DNA of 64,000 nt from Warburgia ugandensis (taxonomy: Eukaryota > Streptophyta > Magnoliopsida > Canellales > Canellaceae), in assembly GCA_035236585.1 (NCBI GenBank), contig CP141134.1, forward strand, positions 21,506,414-21,570,413, given 5' to 3'. Positions 23,940-38,697 of this stretch are shown here, piece after piece. The position numbers were made by a program, and so were the translations under genes. Numbering within the stretch: the stretch's first letter is position 1; each line of letters opens with the position of its first letter. Under the pieces are notes generated by a model. The model ran no database searches. It had not been told where the DNA came from and saw only the letters and a program-made list of their open reading frames with translations.

Positions 23940-26900
23940 GGGGTGGTGTGGCAAAGAAGGAGACAAACAGAGAAAGACAAAGACAAAGAGGGAGAGTGTG
24001 TGTCAGGTAGACAGTGGGGAAGAACAAAGAGGACTATACAGTGGTGAAGGAGAGGAAGTGGGAAACAAAGGTGCTGGTTGAGAGGGGGTATGAGAAGCAG
24101 AAGAGAGGAGGGGTGGTCTAGCATCACGTGCAACGGGCTCAGTTGCGTGCCGATCACCAAAGACGAGGGAGAGTGACTAGGGGCAGCTAGCATCACCCAC
24201 TGGCTGCCCTGCGCACTATTGGATGGAAAAGGAGAGAGTAAGGGAAAGAGAGAAAGTGAGAGAGAGAAGGAGATGAAAGCGAGTGTGGTGCGGGAGATAG
24301 CAGAAAAGGAGAAAGTGAAAGAGAGAAGGGAGAAGAGAGAAGAGAGGAAACGTGCAGGTGAGAGAAGGAGAGTAGGTGTGACGACCCGGGTTTTTGTAAC
24401 ATGATTTGTAAAGTATTTTGAAAGGCAGGGCCCTTATGAGTATAAATTTTTTTCGCAAAACAAAGCAGCGGAAATTCTTTTCTTTAGAACTTGTTTTGAA
24501 AGCCCAAGTCACCACTTCATACATAACATAAGTACAATTTGTGTACAAAATAAAATTTTATTGAAGGAATATACTTTTATTAAATTCCAAGATCCATCCA
24601 GTGGTTCACAGTACAGCCAAATCTATTACAGTACTTGTCCAAATTACATAATCCAAAACTCAAGCTCACCATACAATAAAACTCTCAATAAAGAAAAATA
24701 CATGTCTTCAAGGGTATACCTTGAAGATTATTCTCTTCAAGTCTTCTATCGTCTTTAGCTCCTAACTCTCCTTCCCTGTATTTGAGATATTGCAACATTT
24801 ACAATATCTCAGCAAGCAATGCTTGGTAGGGGATTCAAGAAGCATAATAATTGACAATGTAATTCCAATACTTCATAATCCCATTATCCCTCAACATATT
24901 CATGTCTCTACTCTTTACTTTGTAATTTATGTATATCTATATACATACATACATACTCTTCATGAGTAAACCAGTTAAATTTATGAAAGTAATCAAATAT
25001 CATTCCCAACTAAGCTAATCAATTCTCTTCATTATGAGAATTTAGTATTACAGCTAATCTTATACTGGGAATTTCCCTTCTTGGGAAATATTGGTAATAT
25101 ATAATTACGTAGCATTTCATTATGCTACAACATAAGGCATTTCACTATGGCTATTCTCATATGCATCATAGTGCAAAATAATCAGAAAGGTTGCTATGCT
25201 GTAGTCTAATCCGTACAAGCACGCTCGGATAACTGCCCTGTTCACCACTGATACCATGGTGGAAAATATTATGTCACTGCCCATATGAGAGGGCAAGACT
25301 TTCACAGTGGTGGCCTTCCCATAATTGCCACCACCCAACTTTTAACCTCTCTTTGAGCAAAGTATCATCATATCATCAAATTTCAAGGAGCGGGTGGCCA
25401 AACCCTTATAACTCCTCTAGCAATAGCATTCCCCTAGGCTTATGCATATTAAAACAAACTCACAAGCCTCCAAGCTTGTATGTAAAATAGATTTCATATA
25501 TATCAGACCATATGTCTGTTTACTTAGGGCTGAAATATTTTCTACTTCCCTATTCACTTATAGTTTAGTCCTTAACCATCTTATATGTGTTTGGTTGGAT
25601 CATAAGGTTTTCAAGAGATTTAATACAAGTATTAACATTACTCTTGTCAACATAAGATCATGAGTACAATCATGTATATCTCATGTAAATGCATTCATCA
25701 AATCCTCCTACCTTTAAGGATTGATCTCTTTTCCCCAATCTTCCATGATCCTGACTGATGTATGTAATATGTACATCCATACATATTGTCAATATATAAA
25801 TTATGAACAATCCTATTGATCACTAGATCTGATGTTTAGAATGATCTTTAGATCATTCATATCTAAGTATTTTTTCTATCTCTAAGTCTTTGTATGTCCA
25901 TCTCCTTGATCTTGATCTTTCATAGATCCATTGATTGACAATCTACACATGTTGATAAAGATCAAGGTCCTAGATATTCTATCATCTAGTTCTTCTTTGA
26001 TCTAAGTTCAGTTATTGGATCATCCCTATGGAGGATGATCTTGGTTTTCTTCCTTGAATCATCTTTGATCAAGGGTTTGGATTATCTAATCTAATGAACT
26101 ATAACAAGCATACTAATAAACATGCATACTAAGTACAATATAGTATTCTTATTCTTATTGTTCTTGATCATCCAAGATCTAATGGATCTTGTTTGATCAT
26201 CCTTATCTTACTTGCTGTTTTTATTAGGGTTAGGTAATTTACTAACCTTTTATGCTCTTATTATTATTATTCAACCAGTTAATATGCTGGTTGAAGGTAA
26301 CTTACTCAAGCCTAAATCTAGACTGCTCCTCTTATTTCCAATTGGCTAAGGCTTACTAGCTGAATGGGTGAACACAAAGTGGTTACTTCAATCCTCATGT
26401 AAGGAGGCGTTTAGACCTCACAAATGTCAACAGAAGGTAGGGGAAGAGCGAGGCTCTATTAGATAACCCCCTTAACCACTATGTTCATCATTCACTAGAA
26501 TGACCATAGCTCAACTTTTCATAAGGTTCCTATAAGCATGTTTACCCTAAATACTCTTTCTAATGGATTTTAATTAAGTCCATGAATATTTATAATATCA
26601 TTCGTGGGGTTTATTATTCTTCTCCTAGTTCGGGCCAAGGATTTGATAATCCTTATATTGTCCTACTAACTATAGCCCTTACTAATTAAGTCCAAAGTAC
26701 TCCATTCTTATTTGTGTCATGAAACTCTACTTTCTCATTAGAATACATTTTTGATGTTTTATGCTCTTTATCTCATAACGAGTAGATCTACTAATAACAT
26801 TTAACCATAAATGAATTATAAATTCAAAGCACAAAACTACATAATTTAACACTTAATGATAATGAGACAAGGTACTTAAAAGTACTCTAATATGATTTCC

Positions 26901-27052
26901 AACTAATATACCTTAATAACTCAATTTAAACTAACATGGACTTAAGGTATAATCTCATACTATAGTATAAACTTATATGAAATTCTAGCATGGTCCTAAG
27001 TTAGAATGACATGAAATCATATTAAAGTGCCTCTAAGATAATTAAATCTAGC

Positions 27053-27377
27053 ACCTTATGATAACAATCTAAGTCTAATCTCCCTCATCTTGTTACCTAT
27101 TGGTGCTATCCCTAAATTTCTTCTAATATTTTCAAAGGAGGCCAACAACGGCACCAGTTAGAAGGAGTGAGGCAATACAAGTTGAAGGTTCTAAAAGGGC
27201 AAGGGGAAGGCCCAAAAGAACGTGGATAGAAGTGGTGAGGAAAGATTTAAAAACTTTGGGACTAAATGAAGCCATGGTATTTAATAGAGTGGAATGGAGG
27301 AATAAGATTCATGTGGCCGACCCCTAATTGGGATAAGGTCTTGATGATGATGATGATGATGACCTTATGATAACAAT
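27053..27377 (+). mobile_element. RTE LINE 3' fragment with 5' inversion, 16 bp target duplication
   Basis: Direct repeats ACCTTATGATAACAAT at 27053-27068 and 27362-27377 bound the insertion. Positions 27131-27361 match the 3' end of the RTE copy at 53541-54873 (from its ~54621), ending in a (TGA)n tail. Positions 27069-27133 match the reverse complement of its 54542-54606. About 14 bases (54607-54620) are missing at the switch, and TTC is shared at the junction. This is the pattern of twin priming during target-primed reverse transcription. Confidence 0.92.
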
Positions 27378-28986
27378 GAAATCACATATCATGCTAAAGT
27401 CTAAATGTTATACTAGCATGCTTTATAACATAATCATATTTAAAATGCTATTATATTAAATGAAACTAATTACATTAACATTTTTAGAAACCTTTACTTA
27501 TGATCCAACCATTAGATCTTAGATCTTTTCCTTTGATTAAGGGTATTAGTTATATTTAGGGGATTTTCTTTATTAAGGTCCAAAGATCATATTGATCCAT
27601 TTTTGTCATAATCCATCCATGATTTCTTGGATTTCATTATATCAACATTCATTTTATCCATCCCAAGGATCTGATCACACTTGATCTCATTGATCAAGTG
27701 GGTCCCTTTGCATTTTTAGGGTTTTCTACCATAATGGGTAGTTCCCTTAATATATCTCAGATATGTCCAAATAAACTATAGATATCACTTTATTTCAATA
27801 GTATATCATTATTAAAACATATTTGCAAGATCTGATCATCTAAGATCTAGGTAATTGGAAACTTGTTTCTTTAATACAATTTTTTTATTATTAAATATTA
27901 TGTTCATTTTATCATTTCATCAGAAAATAGAGGTTTCAAGCTTTCCATAGCTTCTTTCCGATCTCAATTTGGAGTTCAGATGACTCCAGAATGTGATCTG
28001 AAAGTTCACAGTCCTTCCTAGGGCTTGGATTTGATCTGGGCCCAAGGAACGAACGGACCAGATTAGTTGGGCGGAACAAGTTGGGCGCATTCGCTGCAAT
28101 GAACTGCAGAAGCGCCCACAGGGGGCGTCCACGGACGCAGATGGGACGAGCGGCACGTTCATCGTCTGTGCACCTGTAAATGGGACACTCGTTGGGCGCG
28201 TCCGCTCGTTAGTTTGACGGATGCGGAGTTGTCTCGCTTGGGACGACGTCCCACAGGCAGCACGCGAGCGGAATGTTTCTGTGTGCACTGTTTCTGACGA
28301 TGCGTCACATGTGTGTCTTGGGTGATGTTAGATCTGGAGATCAGACAGTCCATTCTAGATCGTCCAATTAATCCTCTCTCAATTGAGGGCCCAAAACATC
28401 TCCGATCATTGTGAAAATTCTACCTTAGGGGTTTTGGACCCTTCTAGATCTATTGGTGCAGTCAGAATTTTCATTTGAGTACTCTGTAATCTTCAATTAA
28501 AGGTTCTGTTATTACTTTATTTTTACCTTTATTTATCATCAAAATAAATTATAGTAAACTAAAAATTACATAAACCAGTATTAAACATCTATAGAAAGTA
28601 TTTCCACCTACCTGATTGGAGAAAAAACCTTGGTTATATGCCCAATTTAAAAAGAATACCTTGTTGATGAAGATATGGCCTAAGATCCACCTTTCTTCCA
28701 AATTCCTATTGTTTGAACTGTTGGATCTTGAAATTGTTTTGGGGGTTTTGTAGAATAGATATGGTGTGAAGTTTTGGATGGTAGAATTGATGAAATTAGA
28801 TCTGGAACAGAGTGCCTAATTGATTTTAGGTCTCTTGTTCCAATCTAAAAAGAAAAAGAAATTGAAAAGAGAGATATCTCTTGGAAATTTTGGGTTTTTG
28901 GGAGGGATTTAGGTCTAATTTTTCAGGGAGAGTGAAGAAAATTTCGTGGGGATTTAATGAGCATTTTTAGAGTGTTTTTGGGGTTG

Positions 28987-28994
28987 TATTTATA
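28987..28994 (-). promoter_or_regulatory. TATA box of the solo LTR
   Basis: TATAAATA on the minus strand, about 600 bases into the LTR. A CAG|GTAGGTGG-type splice donor follows near 28610. The arrangement parallels the TATA box and donor of the LARD-like LTR. Confidence 0.45.
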
Positions 28995-29685
28995 GGGATT
29001 TTGGTCTTTTTTTCATGATTATAATATTTAATTTTTTATTATTAAATGGCATGAAAGTTTTCCAAGCTCCATTTTTTCTTCCCCATACTCCATTTTTCTT
29101 CCCAAAGACTAGTTGGTGTTTGTTGACCCATGACTTCACGTGGGCTGCTCATAAGATTCGTTTTTGGGTCCCTTGTGGTCCCATGTGGGCCCCACATGGT
29201 GTAAAAAGACCGTTTTGCCATTTATGTATAAAATTTTGGGTTTTATTCCCATGATCTCGGATTTGAGTATACTTAGTGGCGTTGGATTTGTATTTCTCAG
29301 TACATTCTAAATTTTGATGTCTCATATTTTGATTTTTGGGTAAAATTACTATTTTACCCTTTTGTCCAAGAAATGAAGAAACTTAAGGATTTTTCATCCG
29401 AATTCAGAATTTGTCGTGCTAACAGTCATTTTGAAGGGTTTGCTAAGTTTAATTTTAATTTTACATGTCTTATTATTTGATTATACTTTTATAAAAAGTA
29501 TATTCTAAATAACCCTAATATTTCAGCCCGAAATATCTGAAACTCAAACTTTATTGATTTTCTCAATCAATTACAAAAATTGGGGTTATTATAGTAGGAG
29601 GGGAAGTGAAAAAGATAACAGAGAGGGAAAATGAGAGAGAGAAGGGGGAGATAGTTAAAGTGCAGTGAAGGGGCAGGCTGGGTGA

Positions 29686-29803
<118 letters not shown>

Positions 29804-30255
29804 GAGTTACCACCCACCTTATTATTTGTCCTTCTTTTTTTTCTGTGCTCCCTTTTCTATGTATAGATTTTTCAGAAGAGCTTGATTTTGATTCCAACTC
29901 CATTTCTTATCTCTTATACAAATCTCATAGTTTGTTTCCTAATTGTCTTCAATTTCTTCTTTTTCTAAGTAGTTTTCTCCTTCTTGATATAGTCCATTTA
30001 CTTTGATCTAGACCATCTAATTCTAATATGTTGATCTACAAAACATCGGACTAAATTAGAATCATTTAAACCGTACATTATATATCTGATTAACCCTGAT
30101 GACACTTGACCGTTAAATTTGCAAATCAATAGTTGGATGGTCAAATGGAGTTAAAATACAAAATTTTAAGTAATATTTCAAAATTGATTGACAAGATATC
30201 TAATTTCATGGGAGATTAAGGGTAATTTTGGTAGGAATTGAACCCTTAATAGACA

Positions 30256-33480
<3,225 letters not shown>

Positions 33481-33486
33481 CAATTG

Positions 33487-33498
33487 AAGCTGAAACCA
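33487..33498 (-). other. Decayed primer binding site of the Reina element
   Basis: AAGCTGAAACCA, directly inside the 5' LTR, matches the reverse complement of the tRNA-iMet site (GCTCTGATACCA) at about 8 of 12 positions. Its location is right; the match alone would be weak. Confidence 0.5.
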
Positions 33499-33501
33499 AG
33501 T

Positions 33502-34596
33502 TGACATTGATTTATAGAATGGATAAAAGTAGCTCATCAATCTAAGGATATAGGAGAAGCACCACCTTAAAGATATAAGGCCAAAAGTCTCATCACTCTA
33601 GAGTATTTCCCTAGGAGATACATAGAATAAAAGAAACATAAAGAACTCTTAAGTTTCTCAAGCACTAAAAAATGCCAAAAAATCTACTTCACTCATGCCA
33701 AAAGAGTATTTAAATAGCTTGGAAACCTCCCTCCCAGCATAGATTTTTTTTTTTCAAGTGCTAAATTTGACTTATCAAGACTAAAAGTAGTTTTGTAAAC
33801 TTAAGTAATTTCCTCAATAGTAGTTCCCTAAAGTGAAGTAGTCTCATAAACAGTAATTTCCTAAACAATTTGACACCAACTTCATTCACAAGCAATTTCC
33901 CATGTAAACAATTTCCATACAAGTAGTTTTCTTTTGAGATAATTTTCTATATGAGGATGAGCATCGCAAAAATGAGAATGCTGAGATGGATGAGTGGCAA
34001 GATAAGAAAGGATAGAATTAGGAATGAAAACATTAGAGGAAACTTAGGGGTAGCATAAATAGGCAACAAGATGAGAGAGATTAGACTTAAATGGTTTGGA
34101 CATGTCCAAAGGAAACCCAAAAGGGCATCGTTTAGGAGTGAGGCAATGCAAGTAAAAGGTTCTAAAAGGGCAAGGGGAAGACCCAAAAGAAAGTGGATAG
34201 AAGTGGTGAAAAAAGATTTAAAAACTTTGAGATTAAATGAAGTCATGGTACTTAATAAAGGGTAATGGAGGAACAAGATTCATGTGGCCAGTCCCTAATT
34301 GGGATATGGTCTTGATGACGATGATGATGTTTGACTACTATTAATGAGGCCTAGACTAGTCTACACAGTTTTTACTTAGGGAAACTTCAAGAGCACTTTT
34401 TTGACTAAGGGAAACTTCAAGAGAGCTTTGGAGTTTGGAACATAGAACAACCACTTTAGGGTGATCTAAACCGCCCAAAATTTGATGATATAAGACATCC
34501 ATCTTATGTTGATAAGAATTGTCCAAAATCTAATGATCGATCTTGTTCTTCCCTGATCCATAATTGGTTATATGAAAAAGAGACACTCCTATGTCA
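33502..34596 (-). repeat. 5' LTR of the Reina element, with RTE insertion
   Basis: Same sequence as 20208-20899 plus a 375-base RTE fragment at 33955-34329. It ends ATGTCA at 34596, 83 bases from the PPR pseudogene's stop codon. Confidence 0.85.
33955..34329 (+). mobile_element. RTE LINE 3' fragment in the Reina LTR
   Basis: Matches the C-terminal coding end of the RTE copy at 53541-54873 ('MREIRLKWFGHVQRKPK' followed by 'KRARGRPKRKWIEV'), then the 3' end TCCCTAATTGGGAT and a TGA-rich tail. It is 5'-truncated, as is usual for LINEs. The sister LTR at about 20630 gives the empty site; the tail overlaps host ATGA, so the duplication cannot be measured. Confidence 0.9.
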
Positions 34597-34678
34597 GTAT
34601 GTGTGATGAGGAAATATAATTATTGAGTAATTTTATATGCTCATAAGCAGCTCCTTATACTGTTTGCACAAAAAATCA

Positions 34679-36849
34679 CTATAACCCAACATCTGCCAAT
34701 TTGTATTGCTTATCAATCAAGTCGCTCAAGATAGTATCATTTGGAACCAATTCATTTGTTAGCATGGCATGCAGAAGTTCTTGAGCTTGATCCATATTGC
34801 TTGCTCCACATCAACTATTAACAAGAAAACCACATGTAGTGAAATCTGCCTTGATTCCTTGGTCCTCCATTTCATTAATAAAAGTCAATACTTCAGTAAT
34901 TGCACCCTCAGTGCAAAGGACATAGATAAGTGCACCATACGCATTACTATTCATAGTCATACCGTCCACCAAGATTTCATTATTCAAATTGAAGGCCTCC
35001 CCCAAGTTCCTTGCTCTAGAGTGAGCATTGATCATCGCACTGTGACATCATCAAGCTTAATGTGCTTAGACACCATCTCTTCATATAAAGAAAGAGCCTC
35101 AGCCATATTGCCTTTTTTCTGTGTCCATTGACTAGTGACCCTTGTGGTCTGCCCCTTCTCCGGAGCTTTGTGCACCAGGGCTGCCCTGTTATTGACTAGT
35201 GATATGTAAGTAACATCGTTTGGCATCAGACCCCTTTCATGCATCACTAAGAACAGCCAGTTTGTTTCCTCTAGTTTTCTTGCCTTGATGACTCCGTGAA
35301 TCATGGTTGTATAGGTCGCATGACTGGGCACTATCCCCTTATCTATCATATTCTACAGCAATTGGCTGGCTTCATGCAACTTATCAAACTTGCAGAACCC
35401 ATCAATTAAAGTGTTGAAAGAAAGTATAGTTGCCAAACCTTTCCGCGCCATTTTCTGAAACAAGTCAATAGCCTTCTCCAAATTTCCCTCCTTGCGACAT
35501 CCATTGACAAGAGTGCTATAAACAAATCTATCAGGTAAGGTCCGTCTTAATGGCATGTCATCAAATAACTTCAATGCCTCTATTAAATATCTTGATATGC
35601 AGTAACCATCGATCATTATGGAATAAGTCACAACATTTGGTTTCAGGCCTTTCTCTAAGACGACTTTGAACTGTTTATTAACCTCGTTGACATCACTCGA
35701 TTTCCACAGGCTGTCAATTACAGAATTATGAGTAAAAACATTTGGCGCCATATTTTTAGTGCACATTTTTCCATGAAGTTGAAAAGCTCTCTATCCGCGC
35801 TGCTTACAGAACCTAGAGATGAGAGCAGAGTAAGTGAATACATCAGGAACTAAGCCCTTACCTTGAAGTTCTAAGAACATAGACATTGCGTCTTGCATCT
35901 TTTCAGTCTTTGACAGGCCGTGAATGAGAACTGCAACTTCGTCCATCAGGCAGCACGCCTCTATCAATATGGGTTTAAAAATAACATCGTTTGGCGCTAA
36001 ACCACGAGCTAGCATCTCTTTGAAATACCCATCTGCTTCGTGCTTTTCCCCAGTCTTACTATGTTCATGGATGAAAGCCCCATATGTATTCCACCAACTA
36101 TGTCCTGGCTTCATTCATTCTTGCAGCTCTACAGAGATCAATTATAAGAGAATTCTATCAAAACAAATCAGGAACAACACCTTTCTCGGTAATTCTCTCC
36201 AAAACTTTACGGGCCTCTTCAATTCTACCTTTTCTGTAGTGACCTATAATAAGAGTCGTATAGATGAAAGCATTTAGCTGCAAACCATCCGCGATCCTTT
36301 GGCCTAGAACTGTATTTTCCCGCTGCAAATTTCCAGAACGGCATAACCCATTAATCAGTATACTGCAAGTTGCTAATGTAAGCATTTCAGTTCTCCTTTT
36401 CAATTCACTAGGTAGATCATATGCACTATCAAAATTCTGCTCTTTACATTGACCCTCAATTATCAAATTATAAGTTAATGCCTCCAGTTTCAAACCCATG
36501 TTAACATTTCATTCATAAGCTGATCAGTCTTCCCCATCTTTTCAACCTTACAAACACCACGAATGATGATGTTATAGGAGACTTCATTCAGCTGATTGCC
36601 ACAAGCTACATTTCAATCTCTCACCCTGAAAGCCTCTTCTACACTGCCTTCTTTCATAAGCCCATCAATCAAAGAGATGTAAGTTATGCAACCATGTTTC
36701 AATACTAATTCTGCTTCTTTGAACTACCGTTCTTTGCACAAACCACTTATGAGCGTATTTTTTGTCACGGCATTCGGACTGCAACCCTTTTGCGCCATCT
36801 TATCGAAGATCCTTACTGCCTCTTTGTTTCACATATCTTTCATAGCTTA
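34679..36849 (-). pseudogene. P-class pentatricopeptide repeat (PPR) protein, frameshifted
   Basis: At least a dozen 35-residue PPR motifs are readable in pieces: 36499-36158 ('YNLIIEGQCKEQNFDSAYDL'), 36114-35791, 35766-35353 ('VVTYSIMIDGYC', 'FNTLIDGFCKFDKLHEASQL'), 35349-35032 and 35035-34679, ending 'LSDLIDKQYKLADVGL' and TAG (34679-34681). The 'V.TY..LI.G.C..G...EA..L' pattern is the P-class form found in organelle RNA-binding proteins, including Rf-like fertility restorers. At least four frameshifts or stops break it, and the N-terminus with any targeting peptide is cut at 36849 by an LTR. A truncated SINE also interrupts it. The intact protein would have bound organellar RNA; this copy cannot be made. 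Confidence 0.88.
35127..35202 (+). mobile_element. Truncated Au SINE in the PPR pseudogene
   Basis: Insert 35139-35190 matches the 3' end of the Au SINE at 16807-16983 (GGAGCTTTGTGCACCAGGGC) with an internal gap. It is flanked by perfect 12-base repeats ATTGACTAGTGA at 35127-35138 and 35191-35202. The PPR motif is split at 'YISLVN'. Confidence 0.88.
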
Positions 36850-37600
36850 TGTTGGGATGTATAGAGAAAAAAAATGTCCAAAGTATTGTACTAGCATTAG
36901 AGAGAAAAATATTTTTTTATTTAAGTTATATTTAGATTCATCATCATGAGTAGCTAAATTCTCCATCTAGGGTGTGGATGAAGACACATTGGATCAATAA
37001 TTCCATTCATGTATGAGTTATCATCAGATTTAAGAGATCAAATTATCACTTTTTATGGTTTGTCATATAGTTTAACATTCATAATTGGTACCCTATTCAT
37101 GCAAACTATGATGTGATTTCCATATTTAGCATGATATTTGGGTGATAATTATGGATTCTTGGATAGCTTGTGATTTTGACATATATAAGCTATACTTTGG
37201 ATACATACTGATTGAGCTAGGTGAATCATTTGAATTGAGAAAATGGTTAATAAGGCCTTTGATGCACACATCTTTCATGCTAATAATGCATTAGCATTAT
37301 ACTAACATGTGATACATAAAATCAATGTACTTATTTAGGAATCTTTGTAATCAATAATATAGTGGATTTGAATTCCTAGATTGCATAACTTGGTGAATTT
37401 ATTCATTTCTATTGCAATTAATAGTTAATTTGATTATTTCATTTGTTTCATGCTACTTAGCAAGGTTAGGATATTTTAATTGGATTTTTATTATTGTCCT
37501 TTAGTTTCAAAGCAAGTCCTTGTGGGTTTGACCCATATTTAGATATCTATAACTTAACGCACTTGTGGTATCCTTTTTAAAATAACATTAATGAGGATGG
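36850..37600 (+). repeat. Athila/TAT-type LTR fragment
   Basis: Begins TGTTGGGATGT where the PPR sequence stops. It shares ATGAGTAGCTAAATTCTCC with 41.45 kb and ends with GTCCTTGTGGGTTTGACCCA, the usual 3' region of Athila/TAT LTRs. No interior follows. Confidence 0.55.
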
Positions 37601-38229
37601 GGTTTGAAATTAAAAAACAGAAGATGCTAGCAAGACATCAATGCTTAGAGGTTTTTTAGATGAAACACAAGAAAAAACTTGGTGAAAACTCTAAAATTAT
37701 TCATTATACAAAAATTAAATTTGGAGAATGGGTTAGGAAACAAGATTTTAAGTTTTTGAAAGAAATTTTTAGAAGAAATCTAGCATGCAAATGGATTTTG
37801 GGGATTTTGGAAGAAATGGCCTAATTTGATAATTTTACAAAAGGAAAGGTAGAAATCATTCGCTTTTCCATAAGTAAAATAAAAAAGAATACATGAAAGA
37901 TCAAGGTGCCCTTTGTTAAAACAATTTGAAGAATAGAAATTGTAGAGGGCATTGATTCTTGTAATGGGTGTCAACGCTAGGTAGCAGTAGGAGATGCTTT
38001 AGGCATCAACTCCCACTAGTGCATTAATGCTCTCCACTAAGATAAAATTTTTAAACATTAATGCCTATTACGGGAATTAGTGCTAGTAGTATAGCCAACT
38101 TGTTAAGTGTCATTTCCAACTACTTTGTTGCAAGATTTAGAGTTTTTGCAGATAATTTTGCAAAAACAAAAGAGAGAAATTTTTTAGCAAATCTTTTAAG
38201 AATCTCTTAAAATGAACCAAGTCATGCAT
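37601..38229 (-). repeat. Probable 3' LTR / 3' UTR of a copia element
   Basis: Lies just downstream of the minus-strand copia RNase H remnant. It contains repeated GGCATCAACTCCCACTAGTGC / AGTGCTAGTAG-type words reminiscent of Sire/Maximus LTRs. Boundaries not resolved. Confidence 0.4.
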
Positions 38230-38697
38230 AAGTCATGAGTGAATCTTACAAAATTGATCTTCATCCAATGTCTTTATAAAAATCTCAGCTAGTTGTGCAT
38301 CCTTAGTCATGAATTCAAGTGTAAGGACACTACTTTGAACATGGTCTCTAAGAAAATAATGCTTGATTTTAATGTGCTTAGTCTTAGAGTGTGGAACCAA
38401 ATTCTTTGACAAGTTGATGGCACTAATGATCCTCACAAAAGGTGGGAACATAATCACAAAACATGTCATAGTCTTCTAATTATTGTTTCATCCAAAGAAC
38501 TTGCATGCAACAACTTCTGAAGAAGATGCCTTCTACTTCAGTTGTTGAAGGAGAATATATATTTTTAAAGATTTTCGCTTTAGAAAACCATGAAATCAAT
38601 ATATTTTTAAAAAGTTGACATGTACCATTAGTACTCTTTCGATCAATTATACATCCACCATAATCCACATTGCTATATGCACTGAGTATAAAAGGAT
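38230..38697 (-). pseudogene. Ty1/copia RNase H (Sire/Maximus type), fragment
   Basis: Minus 38668-38480 reads 'GGCIIDRKSTNGTC' and 'SWFSKAKIF', and 38469-38233 reads 'INLSKNLVPHSKTKHIKIKH' and 'LAEIFIKTL': the standard RNase H domain at the end of copia pol, broken by one frameshift. The coding continues upstream at 42118 but is interrupted by the insertion that starts at the TA repeat at 38698. Confidence 0.85.

Larger units (their letters stand above)
24377..29593 (-). mobile_element. 5.2 kb solo LTR (Tekay/Del type) with GTAGG duplication
   Basis: Starts TGTGACGACCCGGG at 24377; its reverse complement, CCCGGGTCGTCACA, is the same 3' end as the LARD-like element's LTR. It ends GGGGTTATTATA at 29593, reading TATAATAACCCC on the minus strand (normally TGTAATAACCCC). 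Perfect GTAGG repeats at 24372-24376 and 29594-29598 mark the target duplication. It has no primer site, interior or second LTR, so it is a solo LTR left by LTR-LTR recombination. Without the RTE insertion it is about 4.9 kb, long for a plant LTR. It has a GC-rich core near 28020-28300. Confidence 0.85.
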
